NCBI GenBank assembly: GCA_963970005.1
Contig: CAXAMN010026384.1
Location: forward strand, 131,125 to 195,124
Source of the DNA: Durusdinium trenchii
Lineage: Eukaryota; Sar; Dinophyceae; Suessiales; Symbiodiniaceae
Reading direction: 5' to 3'
DNA length: 64,000 nt
Position numbers and translations under genes: made by a program. The notes under the pieces were generated by a model that saw only the letters and a list, made by a program, of their open reading frames with translations, was not told the origin of the DNA and did no database searches. Shown in pieces: positions 10,881 through 21,622 of the stretch; position 1 is the stretch's first letter; each line of letters starts with the position of its first letter.

Positions 10881-11316
10881 TGAGCAGCACGAAAGACGGA
10901 TTCAGTGCACGGAGTGAGCCAGAAATTGTCAGTGAGCTAAACAAACAACGTCCAATCCGTTTTCAAAAGGAACGGAGAAATCGAATGAAAGCTGCTCAAA
11001 GAAGAACTCTAAGGATCCGCATCAATGGCTTACATTGGAGATCACCTATGACTGTATGTTCGCATCAGGCAGCGCAGAGCCTCATGGAGCATGTGCATTG
11101 AGAGAGAGAGAGAGAGCGGAACAGAGGCAGAGACTTGGTAGAGTCCTGGTAGAGAGTGAGGCATAAGCTTTTTGGCCTTAGACCCTATCTCCAAACCTTT
11201 TTCTTGTTGTACACTGAAAGAACTTTGAACATCCTTCCAGTCTCAGATTCGCCTTCACAGTCGCAGCTGCTCTCACTTCTTCCTCGTTGGTTTTCTCCTC
11301 GCATTGTTGACGCAAG

Positions 11317-11427
11317 GCTTGACAAAGGAGTCGATGAACGCCCTCGAGTGTGGCGTTTATGTTGGCTGTGCAACTCTTGGCGGGATCGAACCGAACATTC
11401 CCGCTTTTGGGCCTTTCACAAACATTG
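11317..11427 (+). CDS. PKS KS2 exon (ECGVYVGCATLGG segment)
   Basis: The exon starts after AG|GC and encodes ESMNALECGVYVGCATLGG, then NIPAFGPFTNIG. This is the segment that precedes the nucleophile elbow in KS domains. It ends inside a Gly codon at a GC donor (intron 11428-11498). Confidence 0.85.
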
Positions 11428-11498
11428 GCTGGAGCCCAAGGGGTTTTGTTTTGATTGCACTTTGCTGCATTCTTGTGGCTTTACCTTGATTCAGCAAG

Positions 11499-11590
11499 GT
11501 TATGCGTATTCTGGCTTGTCTGGCCGGGTGTCACACACACTCTCCCTGCGCGGACCTTGCTTCACTGTGGACACGGCCTGCTCAGCAACA
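11499..11590 (+). CDS. PKS KS2 exon with the active-site cysteine
   Basis: The frame continues as YAYSGLSGRVSHTLSLRG and reaches DTACSAT, the KS active site, with the Cys codon at 11579-11581. It likely ends at 11590 before GTACGT, the only GT-type donor I place in this gene. Confidence 0.88.
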
Positions 11591-12081
11591 GTACGTCACT
11601 GAGTGTTTGTGAGCTGCCTGAGTTCTTTCCAAGAAAAGGTACTGTAGCAATTCTTAAATCGGCTGGGCTCATGGAATGAGATCGTCTCTTTTGATGCGCA
11701 GATGCATTGTAGAATGCTTTGGTGCGTTTAAGCCAGCCCGGATTTGCCACATTGTGCATGCCATCAGAGCTCTGGTATGGTCCTTTGAACCACCAGATTC
11801 GGATGCTATCATCACGTGCGAGCTTCCTTGAAGAACACGCTTTGCGTTTCTGCATAAAGTATCTGGTCTAGACCACAGACCCTTCAAAAAAGAGAAAGAA
11901 CAAGGTTCTTGTTTTGGATTTAGTTCAGGTTCTTATCGTTCTTATCGTTCTTTTCTTCCAGTCAGGTTTGACACCCATGCCGTCATGTGGGAAACGATTA
12001 GGAACATTCCAGAGAAGTTGGAGAGCACATTCCGAGTGACTGGCAAATCAAGTTTCAAAATTCTCAACCGCTCCCATTCCT

Positions 12082-12145
12082 AGCTTCTTGCTCCTAGTAG
12101 CGATGCCAGGAGCCCCTACTACCGTCCTTGCTCCTAGTAGCGATG
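12082..12145 (-). repeat. Dispersed CTACTAGG-CTCCTGGC intron repeat, copy 2
   Basis: Reverse-complement version of the repeat at 10452-10560, again within an intron of KS2. Confidence 0.75.
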
Positions 12146-12395
12146 TGCAAGTGAGGGTCAGTCACACCTAGCTCGGTGGCACTTCCAGGGCATCGCAGTG
12201 TAGCGCAGGTTCAGATCGCCGAAATCTCAACAGATCGCAACAAGGCAACCGGCGCAAACCTTCACAGATTAGCAGAGGCATTTGCAAAGCAGACCGCAAG
12301 ACCACAAGAAAGACCGGGATGCACAACTATAGTATAGTATCCATCGATTGATTGCACGTGAACAATTTAGCAAGATAAACTGCTCCTAGTGTAAG

Positions 12396-12432
12396 GAGAA
12401 CATGCTTGTCCAGACTTTCTTCAACCTGCCTA
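12396..12432 (+). CDS. PKS KS2 mini-exon (NMLVQTFFNLP)
   Basis: A ~37-bp block after an AG acceptor encodes ENMLVQTFFNLP. This matches the conserved GVNxLL...F segment between the active-site Cys and the DGxCKTFD motif. The preceding segment is not seen and the 3' splice junction is uncertain. Confidence 0.6.
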
Positions 12433-12763
12433 GGTTGTTGCGCTTGACTGTGCCAGCCAAGCAATACGGTTGGGTCGCTGTGAAGAGCTCAGTTCTCACA
12501 GCGAATCGTGATACAGGCTAGCAGCAGACTGCCAAGCACATAGGGGTCTGTTGTGGCATGGCACATTTGGAGGCTCATGTTGTGCTCATGGTATCCTTTG
12601 CGATTGGGCTGTATAGGCAAATCTGCTGCAGCTAGCGGTGTGAACTTACAGCTCTCTGCGGCCATTTGGGTACAGTACTCAGAGATGGCTTCGCCATTTT
12701 GCAGGGTTTGTGTGTATAGAATTATCATTTGTCCCTTGGCTTGTTGACTTGCATTGCTTTGAG

Positions 12764-12857
12764 GTTGGCTTTGCAAAGATGCGAGGGCTTGCAATGGATG
12801 GAAATTGCAAGACCTTCGATACCTCGGCCGACGGGTTTGCTCGTGGAGAGGGGATGG
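12764..12857 (+). CDS. PKS KS2 exon (CKTFD...GFARGEG)
   Basis: After AG|G the frame reads VGFAKMRGLAMDGNCKTFD followed by SADGFARGEGMG, a diagnostic KS segment. It probably ends near 12857 at a GC donor. Confidence 0.88.
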
Positions 12858-12889
12858 GCCATGGCCCGAGATTGGAACCGAAACTCCTT

Positions 12890-12970
12890 TGGAGCTAGGA
12901 GCAAAGGGACGCTACTAGTAGCTCCTGGCCTTACTACTATGAACAGGGACGCTACTAGGAACAAAGGGAT
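12890..12970 (+). repeat. Dispersed CTACTAGG-CTCCTGGC intron repeat, copy 3
   Basis: Contains GACGCTACTAGTAGCTCCTGG and related blocks, same orientation as copy 1, immediately downstream of a KS2 exon. Confidence 0.75.
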
Positions 12971-13414
12971 GAGAATGGAATGGCACCTGCTTGGTCTGTG
13001 AAGCGTCGTAATTTGTTTCGTCGCAACATAGTATTCCGTTGACATGTCCACTCATTGAATATTGAAGCTGTTGAAGTGGATGAACCCCAAGTATTGGTTG
13101 TCTTGTCCTAACCAGGCTCAGTATACCTCAAGCCTGCTGCACCTGAGGCGTTCTATGAGTTTCAACTCTCAGTTCTCATAATGGGCATGATTTGTTCCAT
13201 GCCCGATTCTGTTTTACAGTGTTGTGCCAGGCTTTTTCTGTGGCTCTACTGGGTGGTGTTGCTGGAGACCTAGACCCACAGGATTGTTGATTTTTCTCAC
13301 GAGGCTGTCAGAATTCAGAGCCAGTGGGCAAACTTGAATTTGGTTTCAATCGTGGAGGCCATCATGAAACCATGAGCTAAGAGAGATATTGCACCGAAGA
13401 TCATTTGTTGCAAG

Positions 13415-13490
13415 GCCACCAATCACGATGGCCGTGCAGCAACCATCACAGCTCCAAACGGCACAGCACAGCAGCTTCTTGAAAGCAGCT
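13415..13490 (+). CDS. PKS KS2 exon (NHDGRAATITAPNG)
   Basis: Starts after AG|GC and encodes ATNHDGRAATITAPNGTAQQ, the conserved segment ahead of the HGTGT box. KS2 has His where most KS domains have Gln (NQDGR). The 3' end is approximate. Confidence 0.85.
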
Positions 13491-13782
13491 ACAGCTATAT
13501 GTCGCCACGATTTTTTGGAGGGGCTTTTCTTTTCTTCTAGTTCAAGACACCCTTCATTCTTTTGGATGCTAGCGCTTGAGACTAAGAGAAATACTACTAC
13601 TGTAGACTAGTCCTTGAAGTAGTAGCATCGACCAGGAAGGGAGACGTTTTTTCTCTGAAAACCCCTCGCAGGCTACTATATTCCTAGATTTTGATGGGAG
13701 AAAGGTTGCGGTGCCCAGGAGAGTCCTGCGTGCTGCTCTTGCAGAGCGGGGAACTCTGCCGGAGGCGGCGATGGCCTTTGGG

Positions 13783-13990
13783 CAAAACCAAAGAAAGAAA
13801 TAACGAAAAGAAAGCAAAGAAAAGAACATAAAAGAAAGGAAAAGAAAAGACAAGACAAGAAAAGAACAAAGAACGGAAGAAAGGAAGAACGGAAGGAACC
13901 AAAGAGAAAGGACGAGAAAAGACAAGAAAAGAAAGAACATGTAGAAGGAAAGAACAAAGAAGAACGACGACAAGGAAAGAAAGACAGAGA
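13783..13990 (+). repeat. ~210-bp purine-only tract (AAAGA)n-like
   Basis: The plus strand is almost entirely A and G, built from AAAGA/GAAAG units with rare pyrimidines. The long phenylalanine- and leucine-rich minus-strand frames across it are compositional artefacts. Confidence 0.9.
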
Positions 13991-16056
13991 AAAGTCAGTG
14001 GAAGTTGCACAGCCACCACTGTCACAAAATTCATGCTCGTATCGGCACTGACGAAGGCCAACTGTATCCGAATAGAATCATTCCATGCACTTCATGCTTT
14101 GCATTGGAAGGTGTAGACATTGCTTCGCATTGAAGAAACGAGTTGTAGACCGACTTGACATTCCAGGATTGTGCATCCCACGGGAACCAAAGAAAATCTC
14201 ACGTGCTTCTATTTATTGTGCTTCTCTGTTTCTTTTTTGATTAATTTTGCAAATCTAATTGTTATTTGGGGGTTGGTCATGGCTGACAGCAGAGAACACA
14301 ACGCTTGGATTTAGCTTTATTTTTTTGAGGTAAACGATGGGTTATATAACATTTGGAACCCGTGTAGAACTCTGTGGTACAAACAGGACGTTTACAGCTT
14401 CAAGCAACATGCGCATGCCGCATGACTTCCAAGTGTTCCTCCATCCAAGGAAGGCAGATCTCGCACAGCTAGTACACACACTCGGGAAATGCGTGCGGAA
14501 CAGATTGCGGTTTGCCATCCGCCAGCCTAAGTGAAACACCTTAGGACCTAAGGGACCAGGGTAAGTAGGTATGTAAGGTGGTCTGAGCATGAGAGCCTCC
14601 AAAACCTTAAACAGGTGAATCTCAAAGCTTGAAGTCTCCAAGTTTCAACTCGACGATCGAGTGACCGACGAAACGCGCAGAGTCTGCAGACCTGTCTCCA
14701 CATAACCAGCCTGAAGTCTAGAGGAGAACATGGTTACCAAACGCCACAACCTTCAGCAGGTACGGAGGCGATCAGTCTCCGCTTCCCCATCGTAGAACAG
14801 CTTCGTTGGCACAGCTATCCACGATGGGCCTGTGCCCCCTTGCTAAACAAATGGAAAGGAAAAAACACCTTAAGGTGACCTTGGAATCCAAGGTGTTCAC
14901 ACACAAATCCGATCAAGAAGCTGGCGATGAGAATCTACTACCATCATGCACGGCTGGACCCATTGTGTTCAGCATGGCGGACCCTCGCGCCGGACCTCCA
15001 GTGGGCTTTTGCTTTGTGGTCACACGCAGACGAGCTTTCAATCTGCAGAGTCCTTTGCTGAGGCATGAGTGGATAGGTCGGATAGCCATGGCAACCATCG
15101 TGATTGCAAGTTCTGTTGCCCATCCGCCTTGTCAGAAATCCATCCATCCATTCGTCTGTGGATTTCCCTTGCCGCACTAAATCATTTGCTGTGCCTATAC
15201 CCAGCTCTTTGAAGGTGGGTGTTCATTCCAGACTTGGGTTACCGTAAAGATTTCCAGATTGAAGGAGAGACAGAAATGGTCTTCAGCGCAATGGGATTTT
15301 AATCTCGCTAAAAAGTGCTCTCCAGATCTCAACATGAATGTATAATGAGCTCGAAAGACTGCTCCAGGGAGGGTACACAAAATGATCAAATTGATTGAAC
15401 ACTAAATTTCTGAAATTTATGAGGTGATTCTGGATTTTTGCAAACTGTTAGAATAAAACAGTAATAGGAGACGTGGCTTTCAACTACAGTTCAAAGCCAC
15501 TTGGCAGCCATGTCAATGTAGAACATCAACATTTTTCCCTGCTGCGTGCGGCTTCAAGGCGGCTTCAAGTCACTTCTGAAATCGATTGAAACTCAGCGTC
15601 AGCGATTGCAGCACCACGGCGCTTGAACATCTAGTTGGGCCTTATAAAGGACCACATGTTCGCTGTAGGCAGCAAGTTTAAGGCAAGGATACGATGTCTC
15701 CGCAGGTGGAAGACAGGCTAAGACAAGTTGAAGAACGCATTGCTTCAGCCGGCTTCCAATGTTCGTTGATGGCAACTCAATATGCCATAATTAATAGCAG
15801 GAAAACGCAGTTGCTGTGATGGAGCCAAACCTTTTCTCCGCACGATCCATCAAAGACCTTTGTAGATTGGACAGTGTAATGTGGACAGTACACGAGCGGA
15901 AAGAAAAGTCGTAGAGCGGACATTTAAACAGTAATGCCTCATGTCATGCGGAGCAGCGCGTAAGCGTCCAGGATCACCAAGACCATTATTCATAAATCTT
16001 CAGGGCTCACGCCTCACAAGGGCTTTGCGGATTGTGCTTCGTTTCCAACCTGCAAG
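13991..16056. other. KS2 intron, no recognised exon
   Basis: This separates the TAPNG exon from the HGTGT exon. About 25 residues of KS2 should lie in it, but I could not place them. Several open frames of 60-125 codons on both strands carry no recognisable motif. Confidence 0.5.
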
Positions 16057-16113
16057 GCCGTGAGCTGTTTAGAGTGCCATGGCACTGGCACCGCCTTGGG
16101 GGATCCCATTGAG
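16057..16113 (+). CDS. PKS KS2 exon with HGTGT
   Basis: A 57-bp exon begins after AG|GC and encodes AVSCLECHGTGTALGDPIE, the first catalytic His box of the KS. It ends at GAG before a GC donor; the following 53-bp intron (16114-16166) is among the shortest in the gene. Confidence 0.9.
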
Positions 16114-16166
16114 GCCAGGTAACTCCTTCCTTTGGCCATGTGCCATAACCATGCGACGACTTTCAG

Positions 16167-16251
16167 GTGGGAGGACAGAGTGCAGTGTATGGCAAGAGCC
16201 GTGGCTCGTTCCTGCTAGCAGCCGGGAAGACAAATCTTGGCCACCTTGAAG
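16167..16251 (+). CDS. PKS KS2 exon with the second catalytic His
   Basis: The frame continues as VGGQSAVYGKSRG and then GKTNLGHLEG, the second active-site His motif. The donor could be GT at 16252 or a GC a few bases later. Confidence 0.88.
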
Positions 16252-16579
16252 GTGGGCAGGGCAGCTAATTTGGCAGCTTGAGATCTTGTTCGGCATATTT
16301 TGTCGAATATTCTTAGGGTATTTTGGCAGCTTGAGGTGCGGCAGGCGTTGCCGGGATCAGCAAAGCAGCTCGAATCCCAGCAAAACACCACAAGACTGTC
16401 AGCTTGTGTTTGGAAGCCTTGAGGTCCTTTCATGCCAGCGGGCGCAGGTGCCAGCATTGTTGTGGCTGCGCCAGCTGATTCCTCAGTCATCCGAGAACAG
16501 ATCAGGGCGACGTCCAAGCGGGTGATTGCGAGCAAGCGACTTGTCTCGGAGGCTCAACAACAATATTGAGCTCTCTGGG

Positions 16580-16680
16580 TTTTCTGCAGCGATGCCAACG
16601 GAGCTCCTTGCTTGGCGAAGGGAGAAGAAGATATCCTCCGTGTCCTCTTTCGGCTTCAGCGGCACCAATGGGCATGTCAG
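16580..16680 (+). CDS. PKS KS2 exon, C-terminal SSFGFSGTNGH
   Basis: The frame reads PTELLAWRREKKISSVSSFG followed by FSGTNGHV, the C-terminal KS signature. The 5' boundary is uncertain (a CAG acceptor near 16587 is plausible). It joins the exon at 16882 as NGHV|ALVEEAE. Confidence 0.8.
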
Positions 16681-16881
16681 AACCTCAGAGCATCTCAGAG
16701 GGTCTCATCCTAGAGACGTGTTGTGAGTCGAGTAGCTAGTTCGAAGGCGTTCTTGTTTGAAGGCAGGTTCTTGTGACTACTTAGTGAATTACTAGTCCAA
16801 GAAGTAGTGAAGCCTACGATGAGGTAGAGGCCTTCTGGTTTAAAAGGACCGCTAGAGTTTTTGCGATTTTCTGACGCTCAG

Positions 16882-16986
16882 GCTTTGGTGGAGGAAGCTG
16901 AGGTGTCGGCCCCCCCGCCGAGAGCCAAATATGCCAGACGGATGCTGCAGGCGTATCACATGTGGATGCAGGACCGAATACACTAG
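16882..16986 (+). CDS. PKS exon: post-KS2 linker
   Basis: Starts after AG|GC and encodes ALVEEAEVSAPPPRAKYARR, the usual linker after the KS signature, including a YxRR-like element. A stop follows at 16984-16986, so the true exon must end at a donor before it. No AT domain follows. Confidence 0.65.
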   Translation, partial: ALVEEAEVSAPPPRAKYARRMLQAYHMWMQDRIH

Positions 16987-18483
16987 CTAGACAAAGTTGC
17001 GCTTCTTGAAACTCAGAATCAGTACAGAATCCTAAACTGGGAGACCTGGGACTGTTTTATAAACGATGTGATAATTGTCCTTGGTAATTCGATCCCCAGC
17101 TGACCCTACAACGTTTATGAACATGGTCAACAAACATGAAGTTTTGTTTGCCTGAAGTAGAGAAGACCCTTAGTTTTAGGGCGTACTTACTGAAGGAAGT
17201 AAGTAGTAAGGCCTTACTTCAGTAAGGAAGGAACCCAGCTACTAGTAGAAACTGTTCCTAGATTTTGAGGTAAAACATCGTTTGCGGCGTGAGTGCTGCT
17301 TCAGGACTTTTCCTTTCAAGAGGTTTTGATACCAGTGGAGCTTTCTACGATGGACAGCCACTTTGGTTGCAAACCCAGTGAAGACTGAGCGCCCAAGACT
17401 GTGGAACGTTTTTTACTCAGAACTTGACAGACTTACTTTTCCATGCTTGGGCTTTATGGCTCTTTTTTGCCTTGACAGAGTGCATTGCGATTGTAATGAA
17501 ACTTGTGCATCTAGGCGGACATGCAGACACCATCGTCATTGGAGATGGTCCCATTTTCTCAGCTGCTTCAAGCTGGGCAACTGCGAAAGTGCAGGGGTAT
17601 CTAGGCGGGAGCTGACGGCTGACAACTAAGACGAGCTTGTCTTCAATTCTCGTCTTCCATATCTCACCTTTGAGATCCTTTGAGTACAATGGAACGTCTT
17701 CCGTTTTCTTGTGCTTGCCATGGAGTCTTATGTGAAATTTCTCAGCTTTGTGCGAAAACAGGGTTTGTTGTTACGATGATGCTGTTTGGTGGAGCTGTTG
17801 TTCGTGGTGTTGGATGTGAACTGACCATGTGGGATCTCACCTACATTTGATCAGCCCACATTTGGGACGCTCCACCACAAGTTTGCCGATGGACATCTTC
17901 GTGAGCCCATTGGCAAGTTGCCTTCCAAGATCCATTTGAAACTGCCTGCAAAGCTGTTGATTTGGGCTTGAACTCTTCAGCTCCATGGTCTGCCAAAGTC
18001 CTTCGGGAGGGCGACTCCGATACTTGTCCAGCTGCCCTTTGGTTGACTGCTTGAACGGGCCACTCTATGGCGACACAGACTGAAAACATCTTTGAAGCAA
18101 GGCGGCCATGAGGGAAGGATTCAGAGGAACTCCACGCCATTGCAGGACTCATCGGCGTGAGAGGCAGAGACGGTAAACCATTCAGGCGCACGAATGAAGG
18201 TAAACCATTCAGAATCCTTGGCCTGATGCAGGGAGCAATGACCATGAAATTGAGCCGGATTCTTCGGCGATCAACCAGCCACACCAGCTCACTGTAGACT
18301 GTAGAGAGCACGTCGTCCCCAGTGTGCCGCCAAAAGTTGTTTTGCATAGCGAAGTTAAGGTCACAGGTCCAACGATGAGGTTTGAGAGATTTTGATGGAA
18401 AGGAGTTTGTGAGCATATCGGACAGAAGTTTGTGTGTAGTGGAGCTGTACTCGTAGTGCCGCTTGGTGCTGCGGACGATTCTG
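16987..18483. other. Intergenic or intronic stretch left of the Penelope-like element
   Basis: No PKS exon is recognised. A 244-codon minus-strand open frame (17841-18575) runs into the left terminal repeat. It has no motif I know and may be a fossil of another element or chance. A short local repeat GGTAAACCATTCAG occurs twice near 18175-18215. The DH expected between KS2 and KR2, if the module had one, was not found here. Confidence 0.45.
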
Positions 18484-18839
18484 CCACTGAGACCGTTCTT
18501 CTTTTGCAACAAGGACTTGCAAGGCTCTGCCCAACGAAGCTCTTTGCAAGATCCTAGGAAGCGGAAGCTGATCACTTCCGTGTACCTGCTCGTTCTTACA
18601 CAAGCTGTTACTCCACTTTTCCACTTTTTGATTCATGGTCCTTCATGTTTCCACCCCCAAAACCTCGGTTTTGCAGCTGATTTGAGCCGTTAGTTCACCA
18701 CCGCCGGTGTGCAGCTGAGTCAAGTGAAACAATCGATGTTCAAACACCTACAAATTTTCGGACTTTTCGCCATGCTGATCTATCGCCTTCCTTCCCAACG
18801 TGGCAATTGCGTTAACTGAAAACCCAAGTTCGAAGTGTG
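18484..18839 (+). repeat. Left terminal direct repeat of the Penelope-like element
   Basis: The 356-bp block from CCACTGAGACCGTTC to CGAAGTGTG matches 31098-31468 at roughly 98 percent, apart from a 15-bp length difference near the start. Penelope-like elements often carry such pseudo-LTRs from tandem insertion. Confidence 0.93.
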
Positions 18840-19082
18840 ACTCGCTCAGTCTTCCCACTCGGGTACTGGGTGTGATCCCCTTCAGTGGGGCGCAGACGCC
18901 ATTCCAGATTTCATCGATCCTGCTTGTTTATAACTGACTTTTTGTTCCTTCACTTTATTTCTGAATTCCCTGATTTTCGAGCCGCCGGGCTATAAGCGAG
19001 GAATTATCCCCTCAACGCTCCGACATTCGTTTGTGTTGTGCGTTGCGACGTTTTTTTCTCCAACTTCAATTTAATTTCCCAC

Positions 19083-19095
19083 CCGCAGCCATTTG
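19083..19095 (+). promoter_or_regulatory. CCGCAGCCATTTG motif ahead of ORF1
   Basis: First occurrence of a motif that recurs before several ORFs of the element. It differs by one base (C for T at position 4) from the first 12 bases of the dinoflagellate spliced leader as I remember it (CCGTAGCCATTT). Its role as a relic leader, a splice acceptor (CAG) or a promoter element is unknown. Confidence 0.45.
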
Positions 19096-19295
19096 ACCGA
19101 CGATCAATGCATGCATGCTCACATTTCGGAGATTACAATGCACGCCAATTCATCAATTTTCATTTTTCAAGTTTTTAATCCTTCACTGCACGCATACGGA
19201 TTTCCTGACTTCACTGCCATCTTCAAACTTACTGTTTCAGCTGCTGTGCCGCGCCGGCGCCATTTTCTCGCAGCCACTCGGACGGCCCTCTCCAC

Positions 19296-21077
19296 ATGCA
19301 GTACCCTTGGCCTTATCCGCATTGGCCACAGCCCTGTACCGCGCCCTCCATACCCGCCATCACCGCTCAACCACCGCCATGGCACCACCCTCCACCAACG
19401 GCGCCTGTTCCTACAGTTATCTCCCATCCACCACAACAGGCTCTTCTACCTCATTTTCAGCCCACTCCGCAGCAACAGCCACCACACGCGTGGCCACATC
19501 CCATGCCAGCCCACTCTCCACCAATACCAACCTTCGTGGCTCCCACACCGGTTCACCCAACGGCTCCACAGATGCAGGCATTCGAGACCCTGCCAACGCA
19601 ACCTCCTCCACACACTATACCCCATGCACCACCAACCGTTGTACCCGTTCCTCCAGCATCACCAACACAGCCGCCAATCCAACAGGTCCCCATCCATTGG
19701 GACCAATCTCAAGGTGTTTGGCAACCTTTCTCGGCCTTTCCACCAGTTGCTCACCCATTGCCAGCTTCCGCACCGGATCCGAACACAACTGCTTCGGCCA
19801 CTCCACCACCTACACAACTACCTTCTGGCGTTCCCAACGCCCCTCCCGGTGCTTCCGATGTCCCACCATCAGTCGCCACCACTCCAGGGACATCCTTACC
19901 AACTACCACTGCCACCACTTCCACGACTCCACCACCAACCACCGCCAAGCCAACACCGCCACCACCACCAGCATCTCCGGCACCATCCACAAACCCAACC
20001 GCACCGCCTCCCAAGCCGCCCTCCTCACGACCTCTCACAGCAGCACCGCCTCCTACCACCACTGGCCGCAGCCATCGTGGCCGAAGCCGTAGCAAACGGC
20101 GTCGCCGCCAACGCAGTCGCCACACACGCGACAGACGCCAACGTTCCCCTGCGACTTCCACCGCCAAGGCATCCTCGGCACGCCGCCGACGTCGCCGCTC
20201 TCCCTCCACTACATCTACCACGTCTTCAGCCAACAATTCCCATCCACCTATCACTTTCCGCCCCAATCAACAGTCTACATCTCACAGTCAGCTCCACAAC
20301 ATGTCCCAAGCAGAATACCCCAACTTTCCGGCGCTACGACGCCCCCACCCACCTTGGAAGGCACCTCCTCCACATTTTCAACAACTGTCACAGCAAGAAC
20401 AGATAGCATGGTGGCTAGACTTCCATGCAGCTCAGTTTGCCGCAGAGAACAGACCACAACATCTCTATATCGCCAAGCTTCTTGCGGACAACGGCTTCGA
20501 GTTCGATGATTTGGCAGACTTCCGCCAACTCACCCATGTGAAATGGAATGACACCACCAATGCCTACGACACTTTCTCCTATCACTGTATCAACCTCCCG
20601 AGCCTCGTTGACAAAGCTACTCGTCCACTGCCACCACCCGCCACTCGGGCCACTTCTACTGCCCCTGAAACAGTTCACATCAACGCATGTCACACTGGCC
20701 CTTATGGCAATATTGCTGCCATTTTACAACAGGGTCGTCTCCTCCCCAGTACCCTTCACTTCGAAGACAACCCAGGCTTTTTTGCTCAAGCCACACGCAT
20801 TACCCACCAACACATTCACGACAACTACGAACAAGCCCGCATTTTACACAACACATGGAAGATGGCAAAAAACGTCCATTCCATCATGGTCCATATCCTT
20901 GCTTGGGGCCGTGGGACTAAGTTCACCAGCGGAGGTGAAGCCCAAGCCATGCATCTTTTGCAACAAGATCATGGTGCTGTTTGCCATTCCAAAGCCCGCT
21001 GCTGGGTGATTCACCCAAATAATGCCATAGTCAAGGGCTTGGCATGGTCTATCAATGCCATTCCTCCAGACCTTTGA
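19296..21077 (+). CDS. Element ORF1: proline-rich/RS protein with conserved C-terminal domain
   Basis: This 593-codon frame starts with ATG. The first ~240 residues are proline-, histidine- and threonine-rich. An arginine/serine tract (about residues 260-310, with GRSRSKRRRRQRS) suggests RNA binding or nuclear targeting. The last ~250 residues are of normal complexity: a QEQIAWWLDFHAAQ helix, a segment with LLADNGFEFDDL, then HINACHTGPYGNIAAILQQG followed by RLLPST. The His-Gly...IL..G.L.PS pattern recalls the start of ADP-ribosyltransferase-like folds, but no full catalytic triad could be assigned. By position it could be a Gag-like or RNP protein. Two long frames overlapping it in other phases are by-products of its composition. 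Confidence 0.65.
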   Translation: MQYPWPYPHWPQPCTAPSIPAITAQPPPWHHPPPTAPVPTVISHPPQQALLPHFQPTPQQQPPHAWPHPMPAHSPPIPTFVAPTPVHPTAPQMQAFETLPTQPPPHTIPHAPPTVVPVPPASPTQPPIQQVPIHWDQSQGVWQPFSAFPPVAHPLPASAPDPNTTASATPPPTQLPSGVPNAPPGASDVPPSVATTPGTSLPTTTATTSTTPPPTTAKPTPPPPPASPAPSTNPTAPPPKPPSSRPLTAAPPPTTTGRSHRGRSRSKRRRRQRSRHTRDRRQRSPATSTAKASSARRRRRRSPSTTSTTSSANNSHPPITFRPNQQSTSHSQLHNMSQAEYPNFPALRRPHPPWKAPPPHFQQLSQQEQIAWWLDFHAAQFAAENRPQHLYIAKLLADNGFEFDDLADFRQLTHVKWNDTTNAYDTFSYHCINLPSLVDKATRPLPPPATRATSTAPETVHINACHTGPYGNIAAILQQGRLLPSTLHFEDNPGFFAQATRITHQHIHDNYEQARILHNTWKMAKNVHSIMVHILAWGRGTKFTSGGEAQAMHLLQQDHGAVCHSKARCWVIHPNNAIVKGLAWSINAIPPDL

Positions 21078-21622
21078 AGTCCCACAACACACTGCCAGCT
21101 CCATCTCCACCTTCAACTCCATGCCACAACCCAACGCCTGAGAGCAGCCTGTCCCCACGTTTCACCTCGTCACCACCTCCGGCTTTGAAAAAGCCGCGCC
21201 CTGATGTTTTACCTGCAGGACAACTTTCAGAGCTTTACAACGTCAACCTGTGATAACTTTTACTCGATTTCTTTTCGAACTTGATTTTTCAGCTTTCATG
21301 ATGGACCTCTCATGCTCACTTGGATTTTTCTAGACTTGTCAGATCAAAGGCCATAGGCTTTGAGCGTTTTTGTAAGTAATGTGCTCTTCTCTTCCCACCG
21401 ATGCAGTTTTCCGTTTGAGACTCCACTTTCCACTGATGCAGTTTTTCAGATTCCATTCACGTTTATGCATAATCTGCAAAATTCATGCTCAATAATTCAT
21501 TTTCGTAATTCATTTGCACGTTCCGCATGTTATTTTCCTGCCGACATGCAGCGTTGACACCATAGCTGCGCCGATCGACGCTCAAGTTTGCTGCTTTTGC
21601 TATCTTGACAAGGCCTCTCCAG
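21078..21622 (+). other. ORF1-ORF2 spacer of the element
   Basis: A tail of proline-rich coding-like sequence is followed by T-rich DNA ending in GCCGACATGCAGCG just before ORF2. No gene recognised. Confidence 0.5.

Noticed and set aside
13569-14061. Phe/Leu/Ser-rich minus-strand frames resembling membrane proteins
   Set aside because: They are the translation of a purine-only simple repeat on the opposite strand.
17363-17629. Possible DH or other PKS exon between KS2 and the Penelope-like element
   Set aside because: No HxxxGxxxxP or other PKS motif in any frame.
18484-18839. Hammerhead ribozyme in the terminal repeat, as reported for some Penelope-like elements
   Set aside because: I looked for the CTGATGA core with a matching GAAA and found none in either repeat.
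19093-20406. Two long plus-strand open frames (437 and 325 codons) overlapping ORF1
   Set aside because: They are His/Pro/Ser/Thr-rich by-products of the C-rich composition; only the ORF1 frame continues into a normal-complexity domain.
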